64,000 nucleotides of DNA, taken from assembly GCA_010909165.1 (NCBI GenBank), contig MU008185.1:62001-126000 (forward strand), written 5' to 3'. The DNA comes from Anthoceros angustus. Its lineage: Eukaryota; Streptophyta; Anthocerotopsida; Anthocerotales; Anthocerotaceae. Positions 42,060 to 51,739 of the stretch are shown here, one piece after another; the stretch's first letter is position 1, and each line of letters opens with the position of its first letter. A program made the position numbers and the translations under genes. The notes beneath the pieces were generated by a model. The model had not been told where the DNA came from. It made no database searches and saw only the letters and a program-made list of their open reading frames with translations.

Positions 42060-42600
42060 CAGAGGGAATTCCAACCAGAACAGCTTTGAGCCTGAAGTAG
42101 GCTCAAGGATTCTCTGGTTGAGCCCTTGGATCCGAGGTCGGGGAGATGCCGGCCTGTCCCTAAGGGTTCCAACCAGAACAGCTTTGAGCCTGAAGTAGGC
42201 TCAAGGATTCTCTGGTTGAGCCCTCTTTTGGCAAGAATCAGGCAGCCGAGCAATAGCTCGAGCCATGGCTTATGTGCTTGTGACCCATCTGTTTAACGGA
42301 TATGCGCGCGGTGTGTGAGTGTGGATGAGTTTGCAGCACCACGCATTCACCGCCTTGCCTCCCAGGGTTTCCAGCCACAACAGCCTGTGACTCTATGGAG
42401 GCTGTTTTGGTTGAGCCCTCTGGGATCAGGTCGGGGAGATGCCGGCCTGTCCCTAAGGGTTCCAACCACAACCTTCAAGAGCCTCCGCCTGGAGGAGGCT
42501 CACCTGCTCGTTTGGTTGAGCCCCTTGAAGCAAGGCAAGAATCAGGCGTGAATCGCGATCGGCCGATATCTTGTACTTGGCAAGAATCAGGCAGCCGAGC
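42060..42600 (+). repeat. Cluster of four stem-loop elements
   Basis: Elements begin TTCCAACCAGAACAG or TTCCAACCACAACC and end TGGTTGAGCCC, with the ends pairing (CAACCA with TGGTTG). A second inner stem pairs, for example TTGAGCCT with AGGCTCAA around 42095 and 42195, AACAGCCT with AGGCTGTT around 42375-42408, and GAGCCTCC with GGAGGCTC around 42480-42500. Each is followed by GGTCGGGGAGATGCCGGCCT. Confidence 0.75.
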
Positions 42601-42603
42601 AAT

Positions 42604-42666
42604 AGCTCGAGCTCGAGCTCGAGCTCGAGCTCGAGCTCGAGCTCGAGCTCGAGCTCGAGCTCGAGC
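42604..42666. repeat. (GAGCTC)n self-complementary microsatellite
   Basis: About ten uninterrupted GAGCTC hexamers. Each hexamer and its permutation CTCGAG is its own reverse complement, so either strand can fold into a perfect hairpin. Short versions (AGCTCGAGCTCGAGCC) occur at 43798 and 45178. Confidence 0.95.
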
Positions 42667-42667
42667 C

Positions 42668-42780
42668 ATGGCGGATGAGGTGAAGGTGTGGGAGGAGGAG
42701 GCTCACAACTTTTGGTTGAGCCCTCTGGGATCAGGTCGGGGAGATGCCGGCCTGTGATGATGGACGACTGAGGCAACACC
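42668..42780 (+). pseudogene. MADEVKVWEEE first exon, copy 3, fused to a stem-loop half
   Basis: The ATGGCGGATGAGG start follows the GAGCTC array and then switches within GAGGAGG into the right half of a stem-loop element (GGCTCACAACTTTTGGTTGA). It is a chimaera. Confidence 0.5.
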
Positions 42781-42836
42781 GGTTTTATACTCTCTTCAGC
42801 TGCAAAGGGGAAGGGCTCGAACCGGTGGAGGTATAT

Positions 42837-43250
42837 GTCATCTAACCCGCTTCACACCGCTTCCGACGTGGAGCTGGATTGCATTTTCCCCTCCTGTTTT
42901 CACCAGACGAGCTTCCTTCCTTCCTGCTGTTTTCACCAGACGAGCCATGGCGGATGAGGTGAAGGTGTGGGAGGAGGCCAGAGGCAGCGGAGCATGCAGA
43001 TCAGGAGATGGAGGCAGAGGAGGAGGAGGAGGAGGCGAGGAGTGGGAGGAGGGGATGAGGAAGAGTTCGAGCAAGAGGAGGAGGAGGTGGAGGTGGACGC
43101 AACAGCATGCTCTGCGTGCTCCAAGTTCTGGGATTTGCCATTGCAATGAGGAGATTCTCATGGACTTTGACGACTGCCTCGAGGAGCTCAGGACGATGCT
43201 CGCTGAGAGAAAACTTGAGTTTCGTCACCGACTTTGCAGCCAGCGTGGTT
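42837..43250 (+). pseudogene. MADEVKVWEEA exon and MDFDDCLEEL exon, copy 4
   Basis: 42837-42895 duplicates 49346-49410. The first exon starts at 42947 and its tract runs into a GAGGAGGTGG stretch, then a second block reads NEEILMDFDDCLEELRTMLA and ERKLEFRHRL to ~43250. The two blocks are in different frames. Together they look like the N-terminal exons of an acidic coiled-coil protein that I do not recognise. Confidence 0.45.
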
Positions 43251-43990
43251 CCCAGGAAGGCAAGCCTCCACCTCTCCTCTCTTTGGTTGCATTCGCTTAC
43301 TGTTTACAAGGTTTCGCAAGTTCTCGTGTGTTCTGGATGCCGCTCTCTGCGATCTTTCGGAGTTTTATGTGTGTCCTCGATGCGTGCTTTCAAGAGATCG
43401 GCTATTTCGGAGTTTTGTGTGTGCTGTTGATGCGCGCTTGAAATCGACTCTTTTGGAGTTCATGTGTGTGTGCTTAAGCTTGACCCATCTGTTCGAGGCT
43501 TGAGATGCGTGTGCTTCCAGGCGCGATGCCCTGCTGACCGAGCTTGCTTAAGTGCGATCCATCTGTTTAACGGATATGCGCGCGGTGTGTGAGTGTGGAT
43601 GAGTTTGAAGGCACGCAGGCCTGTTCTCTCTGCTCTGCCTCCAGAGGAATTCCAACCACAACCTTCAAGAGCCTCCGCCTGGAGGAGGCTCACCTGCTCG
43701 TTTGGTTGAGCCCTCTTTGGATCATCACGTCGGAGAGATACCGCCGCCTGTACATGTGAATTGTTTTGCTGTCTTTGGCAAGAACTGTTGCAGCTCAGCT
43801 CGAGCTCGAGCCATGGCTTATGTGCTTGTGACTGATGTGATTAAACCTGTACATGTGTGTGCAGTTGCTCGCGCGTGCACTCATATGTAGCTCCGTCCTG
43901 CCTCGCTCAAAGGCCTTCCAACCGGAACAAGTTACTTTGAGCCTGAAGTAGGCTCAAGGATTCTCTGGTTGAGCCCTTGGATCCGAGGTC
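42940..43990 (+). repeat. ~1.38-kb tandem duplication, unit 1
   Basis: Sequence from the MADEVKVW exon through CGGAGTTTTATGTGTGTCCT, TAACGGATATGCGCGCGGTG, two stem-loop elements and AAACCTGTACATGTGTGTGC is repeated at 44320-45370 with few changes (dinucleotide TG count, one GGAGGAG loss). Confidence 0.85.
43650..43990 (+). repeat. Stem-loop elements 6 and 7
   Basis: At 43652 the inner stem is GAGCCTCC/GGAGGCTC; at 43917 it is TTTGAGCCT/AGGCTCAAG. Both have CAACC..GGTTG outer pairing. A short GAGCTCGAGC palindrome lies between. Confidence 0.7.
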
Positions 43991-44129
43991 GGAGGTCAGG
44001 CGTGAATCGCGATCGGCCGATATCTTGTGGCAAGAATCGTGCAGCTCGAACTCTTGCTTTTCAGTGAAACCCTTCTATCTGTTTGGTCCTGTGGATTTGT
44101 TTGCACGCTTGCAGGTGTCTCTCCGGCCT

Positions 44130-44240
44130 GTCCCTAAGGGTTCCAACCAGAACAGCTTTGAGCCACGAGGAGGCTCACAACTTTTGGTTGAGCCCTCTGG
44201 GATCAGGTCGGGGAGATGCCGGCCTGTGATGTGTGAAACT
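44130..44240 (+). repeat. Stem-loop element 8
   Basis: TTCCAACCAGAACAGCTTTG then GAGCC-ACGAGGA-GGCTC and AACTTTTGGTTGAGCCC, followed by the GGTCGGGGAGATGCCGGCCT tail. Confidence 0.7.
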
Positions 44241-44254
44241 TATGTGAAGTCATG

Positions 44255-44340
44255 CTTGTTTTCCGCTTGCAGAGATGTGGATTGCAGTTTTTACTGTAGA
44301 CTGTGCATCTCTGCAGCAGCGATGGACTGGCGAAGTGAAG
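44255..44340 (+). pseudogene. Fragment of the exon at 49358-49798
   Basis: TTTTCCGCTTGCAGAGATGT to GATGGACTGGCGAAGTGAAG is identical to 49708-49790, here fused to GTGTGGGAGGAGGCC of the MADEVKVW exon. Confidence 0.7.
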
Positions 44341-45370
44341 GTGTGGGAGGAGGCCAGAGGCGGCGGAGCATGCAGATCAGGAGATGGAGGCAGAGAGGAG
44401 GAGGAGGAGGAGGCGAGGAGTGGGAGGAGGGGATGAGGAAGAGTTCGAGCAAGAGGAGGAGGAGGTGGAGGTGGACGCAACAGCATGCTCTGCGTGCTCC
44501 AAGTTCTGGGATTTGCCATTGCAATGAGGAGATTCTCATGGACTTTGACGACTGCCTCGAGGAGCTCAGGACGATGCTCGCTGAGAGAAAACTTGAGTTT
44601 CGTCACCGACTTTGCAGCCAGCGTGGTTCCCAGGAAGGCAAGCCTCCACCTCTCCTCTCTTTGGTTGCATTCGCTTACTGTTTACAAGGTTTCGCAAGTT
44701 CTCGTGTGTTCTGGATGCCGCTCTCTGCGATCTTTCGGAGTTTTATGTGTGTGTCCTCGATGCGTGCTTTCAAGAGATCGGCTATTTCGGAGTTTTGTGT
44801 GTGTGTTGTTGATGCGCGCTTGAAATCGACTCTTTTGGAGTTCATGTGTGTGTGCTTAAGCTTGTGACCCATCTGTTCGAGGCTTGAGATGCGTGTGCTT
44901 CCAGGCGCGATGCCCTGCTGACCGAGCTTGCTTAAGTGCGATCCATCTGTTTAACGGATATGCGCGCGGTGTGTGAGTGTGGATGAGTTTGAAGGCACGC
45001 AGGCCTGTTTCTCTCTGCTCTGCCTCCAGAGGAATTCCAACCACAACCTTCAAGAGCCTCCGCCTGGAGGCTCACCTGCTCGTTGGTTGAGCCCTCTTTG
45101 GATCATCACGTCGGAGAGATACCGCCGCCTGTACATGTGAATTGTTTTGCTGTCTTTGGCAAGAACTGTTGCAGCTCAGCTCGAGCTCGAGCCATGGCTT
45201 ATGTGCTTGTGACTGATGTGATTAAACCTGTACATGTGTGTGCAGTTGCTCGCGCGTGCACTCATATGTAGCTCCGTCCTGCCTCGCTCCAAAGGCCTTC
45301 CAACCGGAACAAGTTACTTTGAGCCTGAAGTAGGCTCAAGGATTCTCTGGTTGAGCCCTTGGATCCGAGG
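44320..45370 (+). repeat. ~1.38-kb tandem duplication, unit 2
   Basis: Second copy of 42940-43990, including the NEEILMDFDDCLEEL exon (44520-44630) and two stem-loop elements at 45035 and 45298. The element at 45035 has lost three bases of the inner stem. Confidence 0.85.
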
Positions 45371-45519
45371 TCGGGGAGTCGGGCGTGAATCGCGATCGGC
45401 CGATATCTTGTACTTGGCAAGAATCGTGCAGCTCGAACTCTTGCTTTTCAGTGAAACCCTTCTATCTGTTTGGTCCTGTGGATTTGTTTGCACGCTTGCA
45501 GGTGTCTCTCCGGCCTGTC

Positions 45520-45800
45520 CCTAAGGGTTCCAACCAGAACAGCTTTGAGCCACGAGGAGGCTCACAACTTTTGGTTGAGCCTCTGGGATCAGGTCGGGGA
45601 GATGCCGGCCTGTGATGTGTGAAACTTATGTGAAGTCATGCTTGTTTTCTTAACATGTTTGTATGATCATGAGTTTGCAGCACCACGCATTCACCCTTGC
45701 CTCCCAGGGTTTCCAGCCACAACAGCCTGTGATATGGAGGCTGTTTTGGTTGAGCCCTTGAAGCAAGGCAAGAATCAGGCAGCCGAGCAATAGCTCGAGC
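45520..45800 (+). repeat. Stem-loop elements 11 and 12
   Basis: At 45528: GAGCC-ACGAGGA-GGCTC type. At 45706: AACAGCCT-GTGATATGG-AGGCTGTT type. Both have a terminal TGGTTGAGCC. The flanks are duplicated at 46650-46960. Confidence 0.7.
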
Positions 45801-45859
45801 TATGGCTTGTAGTGTCCGATATGTTTACTACTGACGCTATTTATGAGCTTTTCTTCGGT

Positions 45860-46640
45860 TGAGCTTCATCGTTGGAATGCGGATCTGTGTAGAAACGTCC
45901 TCGACACATCAAGTGACGCTAGCAGATTGGTTCTCAACTTCTCACAGCTGGATGTACGCCGACCTGGGCATTCCTGAATGGTCAAGAACACGAACCGGAC
46001 TCCGGATCAGGAAGGCGAGGGTACCGCAGGGACAACGCGAACGTGAAGGATTTGACGGGAGACCAGGGGTGGTGGCAACCTTCCGTGGTCCCGCGTGGCC
46101 GGCGAGGATGGGCCTTTACGATATTCAAGGGCTGGGCAGATATCCGCGTCGCCGGCACATGGAGGCTGCAGAGGTATCTGCAGCGTCTGACAGGTGGGTA
46201 CCTATCGTATATGTACATGTTGCTACTTCTACATACGTACAGTAGTTCCATTATGGAGCTTCAGCTGATTTATGCCTTGAAGTACACCACGAAAGGTGGC
46301 AGGTTGACGGGTCATGGCGCCAGCCTTTGGACAATTTGGCCTTTTTCTTTCTATCCATGGTCTATCATAAAAGTAGCTATCGTGCATGAAAGTAACCACT
46401 GGTAGGGGCCAATTCGATTAGGCATTATATTTCATGATAATATTTTAATTAATTAAGCATTGATTAGTGTTAATTAAGCATAATAATAAATATGGACAGG
46501 TGATAACATATGACAGATCTATTAGCTTACTAATTTAAGGAATTGAGAACTTTGAAAGGTTCAAGAAGAAGATGAGTATATTGTATATACTCAATGAGAT
46601 CACGAACCAAGTAGCCACATTTGTTAAACTTGCCTATGCA
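45860..46640 (+). repeat. ~700-bp segment duplicated at 50050-50770
   Basis: From ACGTCCTCGACACATCAAGT to ATACTCAATGAGATCACGAA the two copies match with scattered one-base indels. A plus-strand frame in both reads DWFSTSHSWMYADLGIPEW and VVATFRGPAWPARMG, ending at a CGACAGGTGGGTACC donor-like site. It looks like a gene exon, family unrecognised. The 3' part is AT-rich. Confidence 0.6.
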
Positions 46641-46654
46641 ATACCCCTCACTAC

Positions 46655-46960
46655 ACAACCAGAACAGCTTTGAGCCACGAGGAGGCTCACAACTTTTGGT
46701 TGAGCCCTCTGGGATCAGGTCGGGGAGATGCCGGCCTGTGATGTGTGAAACTTATGTGAAGTCATGCTTGTTTTCTTAACATGTTTGTATGATCATGAGT
46801 TTGCAGCACCACGCATTCACCCCTTGCCTCCCAGGGTTTCCAGCCACAACAGCCTGTGACTCTATGGAGGCTGTTTTGGTTGAGCCCCTTGAAGCAAGGC
46901 AAAGAATCAGGCAGCCGAGCAATAGCTCGAGCTATGGCTTGTAGTGTCCGATATGTTTAC
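46655..46960 (+). repeat. Stem-loop elements 13 and 14
   Basis: Duplicate of 45540-45850. The second element keeps the full loop GTGACTCTATGG that is shortened at 45720. Both have paired inner and outer stems. Confidence 0.7.
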
Positions 46961-47338
46961 TACTGACGCTATTTATGAGCTTTTCTTCGGTTGAGCTTCA
47001 TCGTTGGAATGCGGATCTGTGTGCTTAACTCACGCTGCGGACTCATGAGCTTTTCTGCGACTGCTGATCATTTCTTATGTGGGTGCGGGGTGGAAGTTCA
47101 AGATATTTGAAATTGGCCTCCCTCGTGTGTAGCCTCTGTGCGAGATTACCCTTCGTAACAATAGCATATGTAATGGACTGAGATCCCTACTCTCGAGCTG
47201 TGCATGCTGGGCTACGCTTTGCAGCATCATCTTCATCCTTCCCAAGTTATGCCCCTTACTACGGCCGATAGAAGCCAAGTAAGACCTTACCAAGTTACGC
47301 CTTACTACACAACCAATAAAGAAGCGGTAAGACCTTAC
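46961..47338. other. Intron of the germin-like gene with repeat units
   Basis: The right half contains GTTATGCCCCTTACTAC and GTAAGACCTTACCAAGTTAC phrases that form a tandem array at 50830-51010. No second germin exon is found to the left on the minus strand. Confidence 0.4.
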
Positions 47339-47732
47339 CGGTGGTGGAGACGAATCCCGACAGCACAGAGCCCTTGATGACGTAGAAGATCTCGGTGGCG
47401 CGGGGGTGGCTGTGCAGAGGCACCAGCCCGCCCGAGGCGAAGTCCAGTCTCACACCGGATATGCCGAACGTGTTGAGAGCCGGGAACTGGGCAGCGAATG
47501 CGGGGCTAATGGCGATCCCCAGCGGGCCTGCGGGCTTGCCCGGAACCACCTTGAATTTGAAGTCCGCGTCCACCACGCTCGACACTGCCTTGCAGGCGAA
47601 GATGTCGTAAATGAAGGGCGCGGTGAAGTCCGCGACGCAGAAATCGTTGATGTTGTCAGGCCCCGCCAGGACGCAGCTCGCTGCGGCCACGGCCAGGAGA
47701 AGGATCAGCAGCTGCGTGGCCGTTCTCGCCAT
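47339..47732 (-). pseudogene. Germin-like protein, first exon only
   Basis: The minus-strand frame starts MARTATQLLILLLAVAAASC, a clear signal peptide, followed by DFCVADFTAPFIYD, GPLGIAISPAF and the germin box GLVPLHSHPRATEIFYVIKG. The two His and Glu of that box are metal ligands of the cupin barrel; germin-like proteins are secreted, often with superoxide dismutase or oxalate oxidase activity. The exon ends VSTTG at a normal GTAAGG donor, where many germin genes have their intron. No second exon with the second cupin box (the third His ligand region) lies in the next 4 kb on that strand, so the gene is truncated or its 3' part has been displaced by repeats. A 75-bp piece around its start codon recurs at 49160-49235. 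Confidence 0.8.
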
Positions 47733-47819
47733 GGTCGACGATCAGCGAGAGCGTGGGGAGCAGGAGTCGACTGTTGCTACTTCTAGCAACACACCGCTAG
47801 TAGGGCATATCAAATAGAT

Positions 47820-48145
47820 AAATTGATTAGTGTCAACTACCATACCGGTCAAGACGAATAGAGATGCTCCTCTTAAGAAGTTCCACATGGCTGTAGTGCA
47901 TCAAGCAAAACCTGAGCAAACCATGCTGATCTTCCGCATGGCTTGTCAAAGATGCACAAGCACGGATATCCTGCTGCACGTAGGTGATAGGCTAATCCCT
48001 ATTATTAAAAGGCTAACCACAGCCTAAGACATGTGGGATAAACTTAAGTCTACATACCTAAACGGCAGCATGGCATTTAGGCTATATGCTCAAGATCAAT
48101 TGCTTTCTATCAAATTAGTGGAAGGAAATTAAGTCGGACTTTTTA
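47820..48145 (+). pseudogene. Ty1/copia gag (UBN2) remnant
   Basis: The last third reads MWDKLKSTYLNGSMAFRLYA, then LLSIKLVEGN, the hallmark of copia gag between the W-x-x-L helix and the zinc knuckle. The front frame is 65 codons (47830-48027) and ends in TAG-like stops. No knuckle, protease or LTR is attached. Confidence 0.65.
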
Positions 48146-48149
48146 AAAC

Positions 48150-48373
48150 ATAGAGTCGGAGCTTGTACCGTTGGAGGCGTGGTCGAGAACGAGGCTTTGC
48201 TAGCGAGGTTGTCCCGCCAAAAAGCTTGCAATTCCACCGCTCCTTCAACAACAAGGCGAGAACACGCCTTGTTCAACTCTCACACCGGCGCAATCGCAGC
48301 TCGGCACCGCACCTTTGCGGGATCGTCATCACAATGTCGTGAGGGTGTCACTCCATTCATCTCCACCCTCCAT
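48150..48373. repeat. GC-rich repeat unit fragment
   Basis: GTCGGAGCTTGTACCGTTGG to CTCCATTCATCTCCACCCTCC is the last ~220 bp of the unit at 5345-6579, with numerous short deletions. It is followed not by an alpha LTR but by the CATCCATCCTTGTCTCACAC array. Confidence 0.7.
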
Positions 48374-48890
48374 CCATCCTTGTCTCACACCCTTCCACCT
48401 CCGCATCCATCCTTGTCTCACACCCTTCCACCTCCGCATCCATCCCACACAATTGCTACAACCTACAGCGGAATACGGATGATGTCGAACCTCCGATAGC
48501 TACCCACTCCGACCACGGGATATAGAGCTCTAGGCCTTGAAAAGCTAGCTCGAGGCGTAAGCTCAAGGGAAGAAGCAAGTGAGTCTCGATGATTATTTTG
48601 GTGTGGGATCGCATATATAGCCTTTACAAATTTGGGCTTGTGATTCTCGGTGTTCTTCAACTCACCTCCAAACTACGTCACGGGATATAGAGCTCTAGGC
48701 CTTGCAAAGCTAGCTCAAGGGACGAAGCAAGTGAGTCTAATAATTTTGGTGTGTGGGATCGCATATATAGCCTTTAAAATTTGGTCTTGGTAGATTCTGT
48801 TCTTCAACTCACCTCCAAACTACGTCACGGGATATAGAGCTAAGACATGCAAAGCTAGTTCGAGGAGAAGCTTAAGGGAAGAAGAAGATG
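48371..48890 (+). repeat. Duplicate of the 17943-18465 array
   Basis: Same modules in the same order: two to three CATCCATCCTTGTCTCACAC repeats, GGAATACGGATGATGTCGAA, then three TACGTCACGGGATATAGAGC modules. Confidence 0.75.
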
Positions 48891-49129
48891 AGTATATTGT
48901 ATATACTCAATGAGATCACGAACCAAGTAGCCACATTTGTTAAACTTGCCTATGCAATACCCCTCACTACACAACCAGAATGAAGCAAAGTAAGACCTTC
49001 CCAAGGGACTGTGCCCGAGCCCACTTCCGCCGTAACTCCTGCTCCTGCCTCCTGAACATCCTTGAGAACCTTGAGGCCTTCTACGTGTCAAGGCTGTTCG
49101 GTGGCAGGAACCGGACCCAACACTACGGA

Positions 49130-49240
49130 GAAGGGGTAGGAACCGGACCCAACACTACGGAGAAGGATCAGCAGCTGCGTGGCCGTTCTCGCCATGGTCG
49201 ACGATCAGCGAGAGCGTGGGGAGCAGGAGTCGACTGTGTG
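49130..49240 (-). pseudogene. Germin-like start fragment
   Basis: GGATCAGCAGCTGCGTGGCC to GGAGCAGGAGTCGACTGT is identical to 47700-47773, covering the first ten codons and part of the 5' UTR. The adjacent GGAACCGGACCCAACACTAC is itself tandemly duplicated (49106 and 49138). Confidence 0.7.
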
Positions 49241-49357
49241 GGAATCGGAAGCGGCCGAGCCCGAGCGAAGCTGGTGATGATGGACGACTGAGGCAACACC
49301 GGTTTTATACTCTCTTCAGCTGCAAAGGGGGGGAAGGGCTCGAACCGGTGGAGGTAT

Positions 49358-49798
49358 ATGTCATCTAACCCGCTTCACACCGCTTCCGACGTGGAGCTGG
49401 ATTGCATTTTCCCCCTCCTGTCCTTCGCTTTCTCTACGCTCCACGTCGGCCGCTGCAGTGTTTGGAGCAGGATGTTGCTGCTGCCAGACCATCTCGGCTG
49501 CATTTGGCAAGTCTTTAAGGCGCTTTCCGTTTCCACGGTTGCAGTGTCTGGGTCGAGCCAGGAGGTTGGCCATACTTTCAGGAGTCTTGTTCTTGTCGGC
49601 CAGATACAGCATCTTGCAGCGGATTCTTTCACCCAGCGGTCTTCCCAGCTGGCATGTTTCATATCTAGCATGCTTTCAGGAGAGTTTTGTCGACAGCTTG
49701 TTCCTTGTTTTCCGCTTGCAGAGATGTGGATTGCAGTTTTTACTGTAGACTGTGCATCTCTGCAGCAGCGATGGACTGGCGAAGTGAAGGTGAGATAG
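49358..49798 (+). CDS. Hydrophobic 146-codon ORF, probable exon, unrecognised
   Basis: The frame starts MSSNPLHTASDVELDC and includes LLSFAFSTLHVGRCSVWSRM, VLVGQIQHLAADSFTQRSSQ, and ends AEMWIAVFTVDCASLQQRW then a GAAGGTGAG donor-like site. The pattern of alternating helices suggests a HEAT-like or membrane-associated segment of a larger protein. Both ends have been copied elsewhere (42837-42895 and 44255-44340), so this is the likely source locus. No family is recognised. Confidence 0.4.
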   Translation: MSSNPLHTASDVELDCIFPLLSFAFSTLHVGRCSVWSRMLLLPDHLGCIWQVFKALSVSTVAVSGSSQEVGHTFRSLVLVGQIQHLAADSFTQRSSQLACFISSMLSGEFCRQLVPCFPLAEMWIAVFTVDCASLQQRWTGEVKVR

Positions 49799-50049
49799 AC
49801 TGAGATCGGGCCCCAATCTTGAGCCTTATCGCTCACATCGGTGGTGAAGCTTTGCCATGAAAACCCTGGCGTGTTGACACACAGCTCATGGTACAGCTTT
49901 TCGACATTGCGTCACCCCGAGGCGAAAGAGAAAGGCACTGTGTGACTCTGTGACGGTGGAATTGTCAGAGGTTTGCCGTTATTTGCAGAGAACATGGTCG
50001 ACCTCGAGGAATCGGATTTTGGCCACGGTGGTGGCATACCACTGGATCT

Positions 50050-50780
50050 GTGTAGGAAACGTCCTCGACACATCAAGTGACGCTAGCAGATTGGTTCTCA
50101 ACTTCTCACAGCTGGATGTACGCCGACCTGGGCATTCCTGAATGGTCAAGAACACGAACCGGACTCCGGATCAGGAAGGCGAGGGTACCGCAGGGACAAC
50201 GCGAACGTGAAGGATTTGACGGGAGACCAGGGGTGGTGGCAACCTTCCGTGGTCCCGCGTGGCCGGCGAGGATGGGCCTTTTACGATATTCAAGGGGCTG
50301 GGCAGATATCCGCGTCGCCGGCACATGGAGGCTGCAGAGGTATCTGCACAGCGTCTACGACAGGTGGGTACCTATCGTATATGTACATGTTGCTACTTCT
50401 ACATACGTACAGTAGTTCCATTATGGAGCTTCAGCTGATTTATGCCTTGAAGTACACCACGAAAAGGTGGCAGGTTGACGGGTCATGGCGCCAGCCTTTG
50501 GACAATTTGGCCTTTTTTCTTTTCTATCCATGGTCTATCATAAAAGTAGCTATCGTGCATGAAAGTAACCACTGGTAGGGGCCAATTCGATTAGGCATTA
50601 TATTTCATGATAATATTTTAATTTTTTAGTGTATTAAGCATAATAATAAATATGGGACAGGTGATAACATATGACAGATCTATTAGCTTACTAATTTAAG
50701 GAATTGAGAACTTTGAAAGGTTCAAGAAGAAGATGAGTATATTGCCGTATATACTCAATGAGATCACGAACCAAGTAGCC
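50050..50780 (+). repeat. Duplicate of 45860-46640
   Basis: Second copy of the segment, with longer homopolymers at several places (TTTT, GGGG) than the first. Upstream sequence (49950-50050) is unique and keeps the frame MTVELSEVCRYLQRTWS open. Confidence 0.6.
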
Positions 50781-50809
50781 ACATTTGTTAAACTTGCCTA
50801 TGCAATACC

Positions 50810-51015
50810 ACCCCTCACTACACAGCCAGTAATGAAGCAAAGTAAGACCTTCCCAAGTTATGCCCCTTACTACACAGCCAGTAAAGAAGCCAAGTAAGAC
50901 CTTACCAAGTTACGCCCCTTACTACACAACCAATAAAGAAGCGAAGTAAGACCTTACCAAGTTACGCCTCTTACTACAAAGCCAGTAAAGAAGCGAAGTA
51001 AGACCTTGTCAACTT
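50810..51015 (+). repeat. ~60-bp tandem array AAGTAAGACCTTACCAAGTT
   Basis: Four units with CCCCTTACTACACAGCCAGTAAAGAAGC-type bodies. The unit is shared with the germin-like intron at 47200-47338 and with 48960-49000. Confidence 0.85.
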
Positions 51016-51184
51016 ACTCCTGAACAAAGACATGGACAATCTCTCGACGTCCCAACCTCACGAGACGGCACTAGGCTCCAAGTAGCACTAGGAGCATGTA
51101 GTTTGCGAATCATCATTAAGTCACTTAAGTCCTACTAGTTCAAGATAGGCACGCAAGTCCTACTAGTTCAAGATGGCCGAACAT

Positions 51185-51355
51185 GCTACTACCCTTGTCT
51201 TGAGGGTAAGCTCTTTGGATAGGCTCTCCACTTAAGGGTAAGCTCTGTAGCTAGGCTCTCCACTTATGGGAAAGGCTTCTAGCTAGGCCCTCCACTTAAG
51301 GGTAAGCTCTCTAGCTAGGCTCTCCACTGCTCTCTCTCTCTCTCTCTCTCAACAC
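51185..51355 (+). repeat. Tandem GGTAAGCTCTCTAGCTAGGC units and (CT)n
   Basis: Four ~33-bp units with TCTCCACTTAAGGGTAAGCT, followed by an 11-repeat CT microsatellite at 51330-51350. Confidence 0.85.
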
Positions 51356-51499
51356 CAAGCATGCGCAATATAATGATTGGCTCTAAGGCGTTGCTCTAGG
51401 AGGCGTTGCTCTAGGATTTATGAAGTACAATGATGGCCTCTAAGGCATTGTCCTTACATATCCAGCAAGTAGCTACTAATCTCAGGAATTCTTGCAGAC

Positions 51500-51680
51500 C
51501 ACACGTCGCTAAGAATCCGCTCTAGGGAGGTTTTCTTTAGTGGTTGCAGCAAATTCCTCTCCACTAGGAAATTGTATCTTGTAGACCACTTATCACTAAG
51601 AATCCTCTCTAGGGAGCTTTTCTTTAATGGCTGTAGCAACCTCTCTACTAGGAGATGGTATGAACCATGCAATACTAAGC
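51500..51680 (+). repeat. Two ~90-bp direct repeats
   Basis: CTAAGAATCC(G/T)CTCTAGGGAG with TTTTCTTTA(G/A)TGG follows at 51530 and 51597. Non-coding. Confidence 0.7.
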
Positions 51681-51739
51681 ATTCTCTAATACGAGAGTGC
51701 ATGAAGTATGCAATATATGCATCTTCTTAATAGGGCATG

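Noticed and set aside
42070-42080. GGTTCCAACC as a tRNA B-box, making the stem-loops tRNA-derived SINEs
   Set aside because: No A-box at proper spacing and no cloverleaf fold; the match is explained by the outer stem.
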